A stretch of DNA of 64,000 bases from Prostheceraeus crozeri (taxonomy: Eukaryota > Platyhelminthes > Polycladida > Euryleptidae): the NCBI GenBank assembly GCA_907163375.1, contig CAJQUW010006351.1:248001-312000 (forward strand), read 5' to 3'. Under the pieces are notes generated by a model. That model did no database searches. It saw only the letters and a program-made list of their open reading frames with translations, and had not been told where the DNA came from. The position numbers and the translations under genes are program-made. Shown here piece by piece: positions 52,754-64,000 of the stretch. Each line of letters starts with the position of its first letter. The stretch's first letter is position 1.

Positions 52754-53614
52754 ATGGGGCGACATGGCAGTTTTTGAACTTTTTTTAAAATCAAAATCAG
52801 AAGGTCAAGAACTCTTATCACATTATTTTGACCTGTACAAAAAGTTCAGAAATACGCTATGTACCGTACTTTTCCGGCCTACAAGGCGCACAAGCCGATT
52901 TTTAGATAATTTCGTATTTTGTCAACAGATAAGGCGCATTTCGCGGTTAAGGCGCACATGTATACCTACTTTTAGATGATATCTTGTACAGTAGGAAACA
53001 ATAATTGAAGCTAATTTCACCGATTGAAGCACTACCGGTAGCTTAGAATAAGCAAAAGCTATGTTATAATAGGTCTCTTGAAAAACCACGAAGGTTCATG
53101 ATTGTCATTATAGCCAAAGAATATTCCAATACATAAGGCTCAGCTAAACCAACAGAAGCTACATGTCAGAGTCTTGTGTATGAAATGTTTGGTTCACCTG
53201 CACGCAGGAAGTTTCACTATTCACTTCAATATTCACCTCGGTATCTGAATCGACTCGTTTCAGTGTTACAATCAATGTTCGTCTCAAGTGTGATACTATC
53301 ACTATTGGCTTCGGTTACTGAATTACTTCGAATAACCTTTTCTGGCACTTGCTCCCAGGATACTTTTAAATCATAATAAGTACTTTACAATACTTGCAAA
53401 TGAATACCTACTAATCTCTACCGAACTAAAAATTCTAATTTAACCTTAGATAGGGCGCACTCCGCAGATAAGGCGCACTGGATGTATCCAAGTAAAAAAG
53501 TCGCGCCCTATAGACCAGTAAGTACGGTAACACGGATAAAGTATTCATTTTTAGTTTGTTATCACAATCTGGACACGAGGGATGATTGTCAAAAATACTG
53601 CCATGTCACCCCAT
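52754..53614. mobile_element. MITE with GGGGCGACATGGCAGT ends
   Basis: The left end ATGGGGCGACATGGCAGTTT and the right end ACTGCCATGTCACCCCAT are inverted repeats of about 20 bp. The body is non-coding and contains a second, nested MITE. Confidence 0.6.
52864..53527. mobile_element. Nested MITE with TA target and GGCGCA repeats
   Basis: Inverted ends CCGTACTT (52864) and AAGTACGG (to 53527) lie between TA dinucleotides (52862-52863, 53528-53529). Both ends carry the subterminal word AAGGCGCA repeated two to three times (CCTACAAGGCGCAC, AGATAAGGCGCA). The 664-bp body is non-coding, so it depends on a Tc1/mariner-superfamily or similar transposase elsewhere. Confidence 0.8.
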
Positions 53615-53708
53615 TTTCCCCTATATCCTGTATATTCAAGACTATTGATAGGCATGAGAATTTTACGCGCGGATACGTGGGCGTCCCCCGAACCCACCCT
53701 CCTTAAAG

Positions 53709-56655
53709 TTAACCCTTTAGGGCACAGATCTCCATTTTACTGAGGAATCTTATTTTCTTCTCATGGATAGTTGTTATAGGGTCCCATTAAGACGTATCTC
53801 AAGTATTTTGAAATATATATATCGGGAATATTATTTTTGGGGGTGGTACATTTTTGTACCACTATACCCTAGTGAAATTTTCGCTCTCGGCAGATAGTTT
53901 TTTGCAATTGTTGTTGCGCTCTTTAATGCAAGTACCTACGTAGGCATGGTTAAAATTGTATTTTGATATTGTGCAATACACCAAACCCCTGATGTTATTG
54001 TGTAATTCGGAGCACTACACTTGTTAGAGAAATGCCTGTTTTTCACATACAACTCAAAAAATGATCAATCGATGATTGATGATTAGCAATATACATTATC
54101 ATTCGTGTGTTGTGTCCAAATTTAGGCCTATCAAGCAATGGGGGAATGAAACTATTCATGATAACATGAGTAGCAGTTCCTCTGACTATTCAGACATAGA
54201 GCAACGTCACAGATCCTGCAGAATACATTACTTCGGCAGTCGTTTTCGTTTGAAGAACAGAACGCACATCGTGCTCTATTGCTTTTGACAATTGGAAGGT
54301 GAGGAATACCATTGGATGATGGTTGGAGCAACTTTCTTTTCTTCGACTTTGCCGATTCGAACCTCGGTTTGGATCTTGATGAGAATTGTCCTACAAGACC
54401 ATGAACAATCTTCAAGCGAAAGTCCTTCGATGACATGGAAGGGACGTCTTTCATCTGCTTGTACACTATGTGGGCATTTGAAATGGCGGTGTCAATTTGA
54501 TCGAAGAATAGTCTGAGGTAATATTTGTACCGGCTTCGGTGGTCGATTTCATAGCATTCTTTCCTTTGATCAGAGATGTCCACACCTCCCATGTAGCAAT
54601 TGTACATGGCCATCATTATCGGGATGTCAACCTCTGCCTTTTGTGCCGATTCTTTGACTTTTCGCTGTTTAGAGGTCGCTCCATGAGGCGTCAAGTAATT
54701 CGATACAGCGTACACGCACCGTCGATCCTTCCATTGGATAAATGCCACCTTCCCATTGCTTTGGACAGTGCCAAATGTTTCCCCAGAATTCATCGCTGCG
54801 TCAGTTTTTAATTGGGGCAAGTGCTTCTTGTTCTTTCTGATAGTTGCAACCGACTTGATGCCATATTCATGTAATTTCTCCATCAAGGGAACCGAAGAGA
54901 AAAAATTGTCAAACGCTAAAACACATCCTTTATCTCTAATGCTTTGTGACAGTTGCAGAACCACCGATTCGCCAAGTGTATGTGAAGAGTCGGAGAATTC
55001 ATCAGGCTTTTTTCCGGTGTACAGGTGAGATTCGAAGACATAGCCTGTCTTTCCCGAAGCTCTGACCCACATTTTGAATCCCCAGCGCACTGATGGTTTG
55101 TTCTTGATGTATTGCTTCATGATGTTATGACCTTTAAATTTTATCATTCGCTCGTCAATTGAATGGGATTTTGAAGGGCTGATGGCATCCTGAAAGTGCA
55201 TGTTGAAATGATCTAAAACCGTCTGAATCTTGTAGGCACGGTCATTAGGGGTGGCGTCCCAATTGTTAGAGAAGTGCAGATTCTTTCTAATTGCTTCGAA
55301 TCTTGCCAGGGTCATTATATTATTCACAAATGGAACACCAACTGCTTTGTCAGTGGACCAATAATCCCTCATTTCAGGAAGAACATGCAGGCCCATTAGA
55401 ACACAAATACCCACGAAGGCCTTCATTTCTTCTTCTTCAACAGAAAAAACGTTCCCATTTTGTTTCGCGTATTCGTGTGACTGGGGAATTAGTGTGTCAC
55501 CAATAAGTTGATTCAACCCAGAAACTTTGAGAAATACTTCATATGGACAGTTCAGTTCAAGGATGTCAGACCGAATAATGTCATATTCAATTGTTTTTGA
55601 GAACGATGGATTGGGTTGAAGACTAGCTTTGGTATTCCATGAGTTACAGAAGAGGGTTTCTCTGGGTCCTGTCATAGTTGAAATAGTAGGTTGTTCATCA
55701 GATTCAGGTGCTTGTGAAGTCGATATGACGGTTTCGTCCAATCCGGTGTCATGGTCCGCTTCAAGGAAAGACTCTTCATCAACATGGGCAGGCTCTTCAT
55801 CGGAATCATCGGCGAAAAGCAATTGTATTGCCTGTCGACCAGCAGATCGTTTGGTGATGAAAATTCTTTCCGTCATCACCTGAAATAAGAAGTCAAATTT
55901 GAAACAGCAGCTACTTGTAATCATTTTCTGATTCTGTACATTATTTAGAAGATTCAATGTATTACTTAATGTCACAGAAAGTAAACATCTACGGTATAAA
56001 TAATAATTGAGGCATAAGCACCACAGAAACGGACATAGCCTAGTGGAAAAACTTCGGAATAACGATGCTAATAGTGTGTGGTCGAGTCCCTGAAGAAATA
56101 ATTTTGCCAAAAACTACATTGGTGGAGCGTCATAGACGCAAAAGCGTATCTAGGCTTTTTGGATGTATGTCAAGCACCTAGCAATACATTTTTCATAACA
56201 TGTACTAGCATTCGTGAATACTTCATTAAGTTTGCATAATTTTCCTCAAAGGCTTAGTGGTATACATTTGTACCACCTACGTGTTCTATTTCAATTTTGC
56301 ACAAACAGACAAATTATCAGCTCATGTCTTGACCAATTATGTTTTTTCAGGTTATCATCTTACCAAAATTGTGGTAGAAAAAGTTACTAGAACATGAAAG
56401 AGACAGATGAAATGAACACTTACCCGATGCAATTCCCAAAAAGTCGATAATGAAAAAAATGTCCAATTTCATCGTCTGTATCCACTAGAAAATAATTGAT
56501 TTGTAAAACAAACTCGTCACAGCTTTTTTTCAATGCATTTTCTACCAAGTTGTTGGATATGGTAAATGACGACGGAAAACAAGAGCCGAAACACGATCAC
56601 AAAAGAATACATTGTTGGTGGTATAAAAATGTACCACTAAACCCTAAAGGGTTAA
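53709..56655 (-). mobile_element. piggyBac transposon, apparently complete
   Basis: TTAA target sites at 53709-53712 and 56652-56655 flank inverted ends CCCTTTAGGG and CCCTAAAGGG (complementary to each other). Subterminal copies of a GTGGTACA-TTTTGTACCAC palindrome occur near both ends (53852, 56263, 56618). The 2.9-kb body contains one long transposase gene with all catalytic aspartates. TTAA duplication, matched ends and an unbroken gene are all present, so this is the youngest-looking cut-and-paste transposon in the window. Confidence 0.93.
54152..55876 (-). CDS. piggyBac transposase
   Basis: A 574-residue transposase that cuts and pastes the element at TTAA sites. The start is taken as MTERIFITKRSAGRQ at 55876. 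The open frame extends 78 codons upstream (to 56110), but that extension is hydrophobic, lacks family similarity and contains a splice-acceptor-like TTATTTCAG immediately before the chosen start. The acidic N-terminal region (20-60) is usual. Catalytic aspartates are Asp241 (SIDERMIKFKG), Asp323 (LAFDNFFSS) and Asp433 (GGVDISDQ), matching the DDD triad of the family. The C-terminus is a cysteine-rich domain (CAFCSSNENDC, FCRICDVALC) that binds the ends. Length is close to the insect prototype (594). No break was found. Confidence 0.95.
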   Translation of the reverse strand: MTERIFITKRSAGRQAIQLLFADDSDEEPAHVDEESFLEADHDTGLDETVISTSQAPESDEQPTISTMTGPRETLFCNSWNTKASLQPNPSFSKTIEYDIIRSDILELNCPYEVFLKVSGLNQLIGDTLIPQSHEYAKQNGNVFSVEEEEMKAFVGICVLMGLHVLPEMRDYWSTDKAVGVPFVNNIMTLARFEAIRKNLHFSNNWDATPNDRAYKIQTVLDHFNMHFQDAISPSKSHSIDERMIKFKGHNIMKQYIKNKPSVRWGFKMWVRASGKTGYVFESHLYTGKKPDEFSDSSHTLGESVVLQLSQSIRDKGCVLAFDNFFSSVPLMEKLHEYGIKSVATIRKNKKHLPQLKTDAAMNSGETFGTVQSNGKVAFIQWKDRRCVYAVSNYLTPHGATSKQRKVKESAQKAEVDIPIMMAMYNCYMGGVDISDQRKECYEIDHRSRYKYYLRLFFDQIDTAISNAHIVYKQMKDVPSMSSKDFRLKIVHGLVGQFSSRSKPRFESAKSKKRKLLQPSSNGIPHLPIVKSNRARCAFCSSNENDCRSNVFCRICDVALCLNSQRNCYSCYHE

Positions 56656-57640
56656 AGGACAAAGTTTTGGGTGGGGCAGGTTGGAGTGCCAGAAATCACA
56701 GGGTGTTCTTGATTTCTAAGATTTAGCTTTCTCATTGTCTCAACTTGAGTTAAGTAGGATTGCGTTATTTTCACTGTTGTAACTGGTCCTGTCCGTATAC
56801 AAACTTCTACCGGCGAGACCGGCACCGGTCTGATTCGGCATCGCAAGATGAAAAATCTCAATTGCTCTTACTCGAAAAATCTCAGGAATTTCTTCGGTTC
56901 CGAGTAGTAATTGAAATACATAGTTATTTTTGTCGGCATAGAAACACAAGAGGGAAGAAGATTGACTGCTGCAAAATATAGTCACTTCAGCCCAGTATGG
57001 CCTCATCCTTCACCTCAGTTTTCAGATAACTGGTGGCACGTCGCGAGAGATATTTATGGCTCTATTTTAAGCCAAAGATGTACCTAAGTTACTGAAAATC
57101 ATATTGAAGTTTTTTTGATCTACTGTCTTATTAAGGATCTGCATGAATCTCAAATTTTTTAATAGTAATAGTACTGATTATCGTATTAATAGTAATAGTA
57201 CTGCTGCTGTGATTGCTGTAACCTGTTTGTAAATAAATGTCTTCCATACCATACAAGTGTCGAGACTGTTAAGAAAAATCTCAACCTAAATTCATGTGAC
57301 CGTTTTTGCATCATATGCAAACTTTATAGACTGGGGGCGAGTGTCGCGCATTGTGATTGTTTAGCAGTATCATTAGTATGAACTCTCTATGTTGTTTTAT
57401 GTAGTCACTTTTCAAATTGTCGCAACAGTCGTAGTTCTGTTTTCAGTCAATAAAAGCCTATGCTTATCAACCGAATGTTTTCCGATCTCTACTCAACTCC
57501 ATAGCTTAGGCACGACAGCCATCTCCTTTTTTCCACTTCAGGTCTTAACATGACATTTTAGACATTTATCGATACTATGCCATTTATTTGCATCAGGAGT
57601 TCGATTCTCCTCTCTCAGTGTTAAGGAGAGTTTGGAAGAT
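56656..57640. other. No supported gene
   Basis: Non-coding sequence. Around the piggyBac insertion the flanks GAACCCACCC and GGGTGGGGC form an interrupted stem, suggesting an older hairpin sequence as target. Confidence 0.4.
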
Positions 57641-58030
57641 GCAATTGACTTGATACTAGTAATACACTGATTATGGTATCAATGTAATAGTACTGATTTA
57701 TTAAGGAAAATGAAAGATTTACCAAGATTATTGCTGGAATCAGGCTAATTTTATGGGAAATCAGTGGAATTATGAAACTTACCAGCGGGGATCTTGCTGT
57801 CTATAATGTGTGCGCGATATTTTTGTAAGTTTTGTTCTGGAACCATTATGAAACAGCAAGAATTTTGCAACAGAAAAGGGCTGATTCATGAAGGATCTTA
57901 CTGATTCATTTTGAGAAAAACTTGGTATTCCTTGCATATCTTGCATGATTTTCAAAGTTTGATACTGGAACCAGAACAAGATTCAGTATGAATCTTACCA
58001 AGATTTGCTGTGAAATTTCCCCTTGGGAAT
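57640..58030. repeat. Dispersed repeat related to 47.6-48.3 kb
   Basis: Contains ACTGATTC, CTTGGTA and AATCTTACCAAGAT words and ends CCCCTTGGGAAT, which mirrors AATCCCAAGTGG at 47611 in inverted orientation. It looks like a second copy, or the opposite end, of the element that carries the 59-bp repeats. Confidence 0.45.
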
Positions 58031-58150
58031 ATGATTTTAATGAAATGCTCACAAAAAGTATGTAGGCCTAATTATTATTCGTATAAATCCCAGAACATTC
58101 GTTAAATGTTCATATTATATCGTGTTCTTTGATATTTGTTTCACTTTCAG

Positions 58151-58345
58151 ATTCTCGTGAGTAGCTATCAATTTCCGGAAGTGGAGAAAATCGACATAGT
58201 AAACCGTGCATTCTGCACACGCGTCAAAGAGCCGGAGCTGGCCTCTGGCTCTACCAGGAGGAGAACTATCTATGTATTCTGCGAGTTAGAGCGTGAATCC
58301 TTATTGAGAAAGGTAGCAAAAAAGACACAACCTCAAGCACAGTGA
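58151..58345 (+). CDS. Candidate host exon continuing the domain at 46.9 kb
   Basis: A strong acceptor (TTTCACTTTCAG, ending 58150) opens a phase-0 frame that begins ILVSSYQFPEVEKIDIVNR and contains PELASGSTRRRTIYVFCELE. It fits as the second half of the module ending VKFLKK at 46937 (the family pattern continues with an F-P-x-x-x-D segment and a conserved R-R). Either the frame runs to the TGA at 58343-58345, or it leaves at a donor after AAG at 58312 (GTAGCA) in phase 0. The intron to the previous exon would be 11.2 kb, filled with transposons. Confidence 0.5.
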   Translation: MLVSSYQFPEVEKIDIVNRAFCTRVKEPELASGSTRRRTIYVFCELERESLLRKVAKKTQPQAQ

Positions 58346-58867
58346 AAGACTTCGTATGGTATTGTTTTTCTTTATTGAAGATTTGTAAGAGTATATAATT
58401 TTGTTATCCAACTTTGTTAGCCTCCAATTGTTAGACTACTGATTTTTTTGTTTTAATCAAGAAATAGAGATTTTTGTAATTAGGTGATGTTTTCAAGTAT
58501 CGGTAGATTATTTAGGCTTATTCATGTCCAAATCAAAGTCAAAATCATAGAATGCCTTGATATCCTTCTCCCTCAAATAGGCCTAATATATTCTTCTCTA
58601 TTTCTTGTCGAGTAAATTTCACGATATATCCGTGTTTGTTTAATACTCCTAGTTGTGTCTTCCCGTATTTGTTTAATTTAGCTAAATTAAGCTTAATTTA
58701 CAAATCTCTTAAATAAAAATTGCGCATATGTTGCCGTACCATAATAATTGTTTCATTCAAAATGAGATACCGTATCATTTACCTAATCAACACTATATTG
58801 CAAATTTGCTTAGATGGAATATTTTTCGTTGACAGGAATTTTTTTTTATTTTTCCATATTTTACCAA

Positions 58868-58905
58868 TTTTTCCGGTAATTATTCCGGAAAAATTACCGG
58901 AAAAA
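58868..58905. repeat. Short inverted repeat in an intron
   Basis: TTTTTCCGGTAATT (58868-58881) and AATTACCGGAAAAA (58892-58905) form a 14-bp stem with a 10-base loop. Confidence 0.8.
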
Positions 58906-59034
58906 TATAATTTATATTTTTCAGGTAATTTTTATATCTATAATGTTTAAACGCATAAATATAAAGCCGCTATTGTATATTTATTGCATATCACCCTTTA
59001 AACTATTTCAAATAATGATTTTGGCTCATTGCAG

Positions 59035-59221
59035 GAACTTCTTGACTACGAAGGCAAACCCTTTTCAACGAAGGAACTTCCACATACGACTCCTGCGAGA
59101 TTCGCGATAGCGCTCCTGAAACGATTGAAGGGGACATACTACCTCGAAAGGCATTCATTCGAGGAATTTGGGACAACAAAAAAAGAGAAGGCGTCAGAAG
59201 AAGACATAGCCGTTTTGAAAA
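59035..59221 (+). CDS. Candidate host exon, BEN-like sequence
   Basis: A 187-bp exon with acceptor TCATTGCAG (ends 59034) and donor GTAAGT at 59222. It reads ELLDYEGKPFSTKELPHTTP and ARFAIALLKRLKGTYYLERH. The alternation of a T-P-A-R-F-A-x-x-L-L-x-x-L segment with a later E-D-I-A-V-L-K helix is loosely like a BEN DNA-binding domain, but this is weak. It starts in phase 0, which suits the donor at 58312, and ends one base into a codon, which suits the next exon exactly. Confidence 0.5.
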
Positions 59222-59798
59222 GTAAGTAATAATTTGATACCTAATTAATAGTATTGAATATACATGTAGGACAGCTTTCTCTATATTAATACTGTTTAAT
59301 ATTCTCTGCTAATTGCTTTGATTCACTTGATTTGTTTTAATATTTTATTTAATGTATTTAACATTTATTGATAGTATTATGTGCATGAAAGCAATTTCCC
59401 TTGTGAATACTGTAATTTTTAGTTGATTTCAAATGATTTGGTAAAGAAGAAATAAGGTTTTCTGTATTTCCCAATCTTACGACACTCAAAAAATGCATTA
59501 CATCGAAGTAAACATTCCGCCGGTCTGGCCTTATCAATTGATTATGAATTTTGTTGTGTGGAAAGATGATTAACTAATTAATTAACTGAAAACTAATTAA
59601 AAACATATAATTCTCTGTGCGTTCATATCGTTGGTTTGGATCGATGCACTTAAGCAGAATATTTTCATATCAGTATAATCAATAATTCAAGTAACCGAAT
59701 GCGAAGCCCTAATACTTGTAGAATGTTTGACAAGTAAAATGTCTTGAGTTTAATAGTCTCGTGTGCATTGTTATACCAGATTTTCTCATTCTTTTCAG

Positions 59799-59908
59799 GT
59801 GCATTATCAAATGTATGGCAGTGTTATGATTGGGGTGCCGTGAAAGCCAGTTTAGGACAGGCTGGTAGAGACTGCAAAAGACGCCGACTAAGTGTTGATA
59901 ACGAATAA
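59799..59908 (+). CDS. Candidate terminal host exon
   Basis: After the acceptor CTTTTCAG (ends 59798) the frame carried from the previous exon continues as ALSNVWQCYDWGAVKASLGQ and a basic CKRRRLSV tail, ending at TAA 59906-59908. Frame agreement with the exon at 59035-59221 supports a real splice junction. The basic KRRR tail could be a nuclear localisation signal. Confidence 0.5.
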
Positions 59909-60065
59909 TGTAATTTTTGATAATATATTTAGTATACAATTGGTTTTTCTTCATTATTTTTGGGTCCTTCAATAAGATGTATACGAAGTGTAATAATAAT
60001 ATCGTAATTATGGGTACCGGTGTACTCAGTAGAGTTAGTACAAACCGAGCTACGATTCGAGCGCT

Positions 60066-60275
60066 AACAGAAAAAATCTTGTTCATCCTTACCAAGATCT
60101 TGGTGAATGCTTGACGCGTCTTGGTAAGATCTTGGTGAATGCTTGGTCCTTCTTGGTGAATGCTTGGCGCTTCTTGGTAAGATCTTGGTTGATAGAACCA
60201 AGATCTTACTAAGATTTTGTGTTCTTGGCATGATCTTGGTGACCAAGATCTTGCCAAGATTAGACCAAGACTGTC
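60066..60275. repeat. Cluster of CTTGGTAAGATCTTGG repeats and palindromes
   Basis: Several copies of CTTGGTAAGATCTTGGTGAA on one strand (60088, 60119, 60172) are followed by inverted copies, including the perfect palindrome ATCTTGGTGACCAAGAT (60232-60248) and ATCTTGGTTGATAGAACCAAGAT-like hairpin at 60182. A 195-codon minus-strand frame across it is a by-product of the repeats. Confidence 0.85.
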
Positions 60276-61849
60276 GACTAGTGTTCTTCCATTCATTCAC
60301 AATTTAATGAATGAACAATAATACAACTTGCAACCTTGATTGACGAAAAAATTGACAAGCATTGAAATTCAGGCATAGTCAGAATCATGGTCAGAATGAT
60401 ATAAAGAATGATATGAAGTTCAGGGCAAGTCAGGAATTTTGAGTAATTATATGCATTGTCATCGATGCGTCATGCAAATGTATAAAGTATCGCAACCAAA
60501 AATGTTTATCGCAACATTTCACGATTGAATTCATCATCATCATGTAGCGAAAATCATAGAGAGAAATGAGAGCTAAGGTTATTTATTCCAAGGAAAAACT
60601 TGCCTAGATATGCCAGACAGCCGATCGATGACAGTTTTGGGCCAGTCCACTAGCATCAGAGATACGTTTTTCTTAGAAATCACAACAAATTCGCTGCTCA
60701 ATGTGTGTGACAACTCTGGGGTCATTCTTATTCAAAATTAGAGCTCGTGTGAACTTAAGGGCCGACCCACGACCACCGTCAAAAGATAACCGTGAAAATT
60801 GGGGGGCCAACCCTCGACTTTAAGAGATCACATTTCACGTCATTTCACGACATGATCATGCATTTTTACTTCCAAATAAGCCATTTTCGAAAAATTTGTT
60901 GGCCCCCATATTTTCACGTGGCCCACGACTCATTTTCTGGCGGGAAATAAGGCTTCGAGCACTGATGTTTTAATTTCAAGACAATCTTTGGAAGACTTAA
61001 TTGTGAAATGCGAATTTCATTCTTGGGAGATTTAAGTGACAAAAGCAATTGGTCACCTATGTCATGAGTAACGACAGCACCAGACCCAATAAAATTTTTT
61101 AGCTGATTTACGGAAAATTATAGTCCCTGGAATAAGCTTCAGAGCGGATGAAAAAGTGAAATAGACATGACGTCCGTCAACGAAATGATTTCACTACTGC
61201 AATTTATACTGGGTATTGTCCACAATATCTAATACCATTGCGTCGTTAGGTAAAATGCGAAAATCACAATGCACTATGGACGGGGCCCGGGATACATTTC
61301 AGGTTGAATCAGATGATTTTGATTCAGAAATCCTACATCGCAGAAGTTGACGCTCCAATTTACGCAGTTCTCTCAGGCGAAGACGTTGCAGCCCCACCCA
61401 ACTCGTCACCAATAGGCATTTACTGGATGTCGCTCCGCATGTTTAAACAGGCAGCCGCCTATTTAGTTTTCCCTGGTCTCACTTTCAGCTTATCAATTAC
61501 ATGCATTGAACAGACAGGGTAACCAGCATTTTAATAAATATAATAAAAGGTTGACTTCATAAAAATCGTTGTATTTTCAATAGGAAACGTTCGTCAGGTT
61601 GACAAGCAGAAATCAACATAGCGATGCCGAATGGTCACGCATAACGTTGAATCGAAGATAATAACATTATATACGATATTAAACGCATCAAAATACTTCA
61701 GTCACATAGATATTCATACCATTGCTAATTCTACTCCAAGAGATGTTATATGTATGATATCATAAAATCATAAATGGATTGAAACTGAATGGTTAACATC
61801 AGATTTATAAATATATCAAAACTATCTTAATGCTTCATGTTAGTGAACT
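60276..61849. other. No supported gene; one fold-back
   Basis: AT-rich sequence with the fold-back at 60792-60917. A frame at 61304-61522 follows an acceptor-like TTTCAG at 61302 but shows no domain. Confidence 0.4.
60792..60917. repeat. Fold-back (MITE-like) inverted repeat
   Basis: GTGAAAATTGGGGGGCCAA (60792-60810) pairs with TTGGCCCCCATATTTTCAC (60899-60917) with one mismatch and no gaps over 19 bases. The word CCCACGAC lies outside both arms. Confidence 0.65.
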
Positions 61850-63849
<2,000 letters not shown>

Positions 63850-64000
63850 TTTTGAACACGCTTAAAACCTGGTGCAGCTAGATGCCTTGATAGGATTCCA
63901 AACCCTATACATTACACTGGATGATATAGCATCTAAATATGTCGCTATCATTGTCAATAACTCGATACAAAAGTGTATATTTCCTGATGCATTGAAACGC

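Larger units (their letters stand above)
51216..52771. repeat. Palindrome of two abutting element ends, split by a hAT
   Basis: Without the hAT the flanks read ACTGCCATGTC then ACCCCATCGATGGGGCGACATGGCAGT, a near-perfect palindrome. It is the junction of two copies of the same MITE end facing each other. The hAT split it and left CATGTC on both sides. Confidence 0.7.

Noticed and set aside
55877-56110. 78-codon N-terminal extension of the piggyBac transposase
   Set aside because: Hydrophobic, not family-like, and contains a splice-acceptor-like tract just before the preferred start.
59709-60296. 195-codon minus-strand frame
   Set aside because: Covers the palindromic CTTGGTAAG cluster and the reverse of a candidate exon; the product is repetitive.
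61304-61522. 72-codon frame after an acceptor-like TTTCAG
   Set aside because: Other frames from the same acceptor are equally open, no donor is convincing and no domain is visible.

Overview
The window is animal genomic DNA, probably from an aquatic invertebrate. The only clearly ordinary host gene is the last coding exon of a beta-tubulin gene on the minus strand at the right (61850-62662). A few candidate exons on the plus strand (about 46700-46937, 58151-58345, 59035-59221, 59799-59908) look like parts of one or two further genes with long introns. Almost everything else is mobile DNA: LINEs, a Penelope-like element, hAT, Tc1/mariner and piggyBac transposons, MITEs and one Polinton (Maverick). 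The sequence is AT-rich, carries GT-AG introns and AATAAA signals, and shows no bacterial gene organisation. The species cannot be named from sequence alone.

Layout. 1-3909: a decayed LINE split by a small hAT element that still has its 8-bp target duplication. 4385-5890: a second decayed LINE on the minus strand. 5.9-10.6 kb: no supported gene. 10650-14877: hAT-like terminal repeats around a Penelope-like fragment (RT and GIY-YIG) and a BED-finger fragment. 15338-16515: a 5'-truncated RTE-like LINE. 16.5-23.8 kb: mostly unique sequence with a probable mariner relic. 23810-25153: a dead Tc1-like element. 26538-46693: the Polinton. 46.7-60 kb: candidate host exons whose largest intron holds a 59-bp minisatellite, a hAT, nested MITEs and an intact-looking piggyBac. 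60-64 kb: palindromic repeats, a fold-back, the tubulin exon, and the start of another LINE at the edge.

The Polinton is the centre of interest. It has long inverted termini, and the left one is expanded by a tandem array of about 485-bp units. It carries a protein-primed type B DNA polymerase with zinc fingers and an HNH/endonuclease VII-like segment, a chromodomain integrase, an adenovirus-type cysteine protease, a capsid protein of the F54H12.2-like family, a basic pX-like protein and a pair of related large proteins. Its unexpected cargo is a 181-residue protein that reads as a complete two-repeat TATA-binding-protein (TBP) core, next to two related proteins resembling the PC4 single-strand-DNA-binding coactivator. 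It also has a DEDDh-type 3'-5' exonuclease-like protein, a RING-like fragment, a possible single-strand-binding protein and a coiled-coil zinc-finger protein. Two TATA boxes and several start codons directly followed by splice donors suggest its own transcription and splicing scheme. No packaging ATPase was recognised. The element is mostly open with very few breaks and its termini differ by only a few percent, so it looks young.

Functions of element genes are read from motifs by eye. TBP, PC4 and exonuclease assignments are strong to moderate pattern matches that need profile or structure comparison to confirm.
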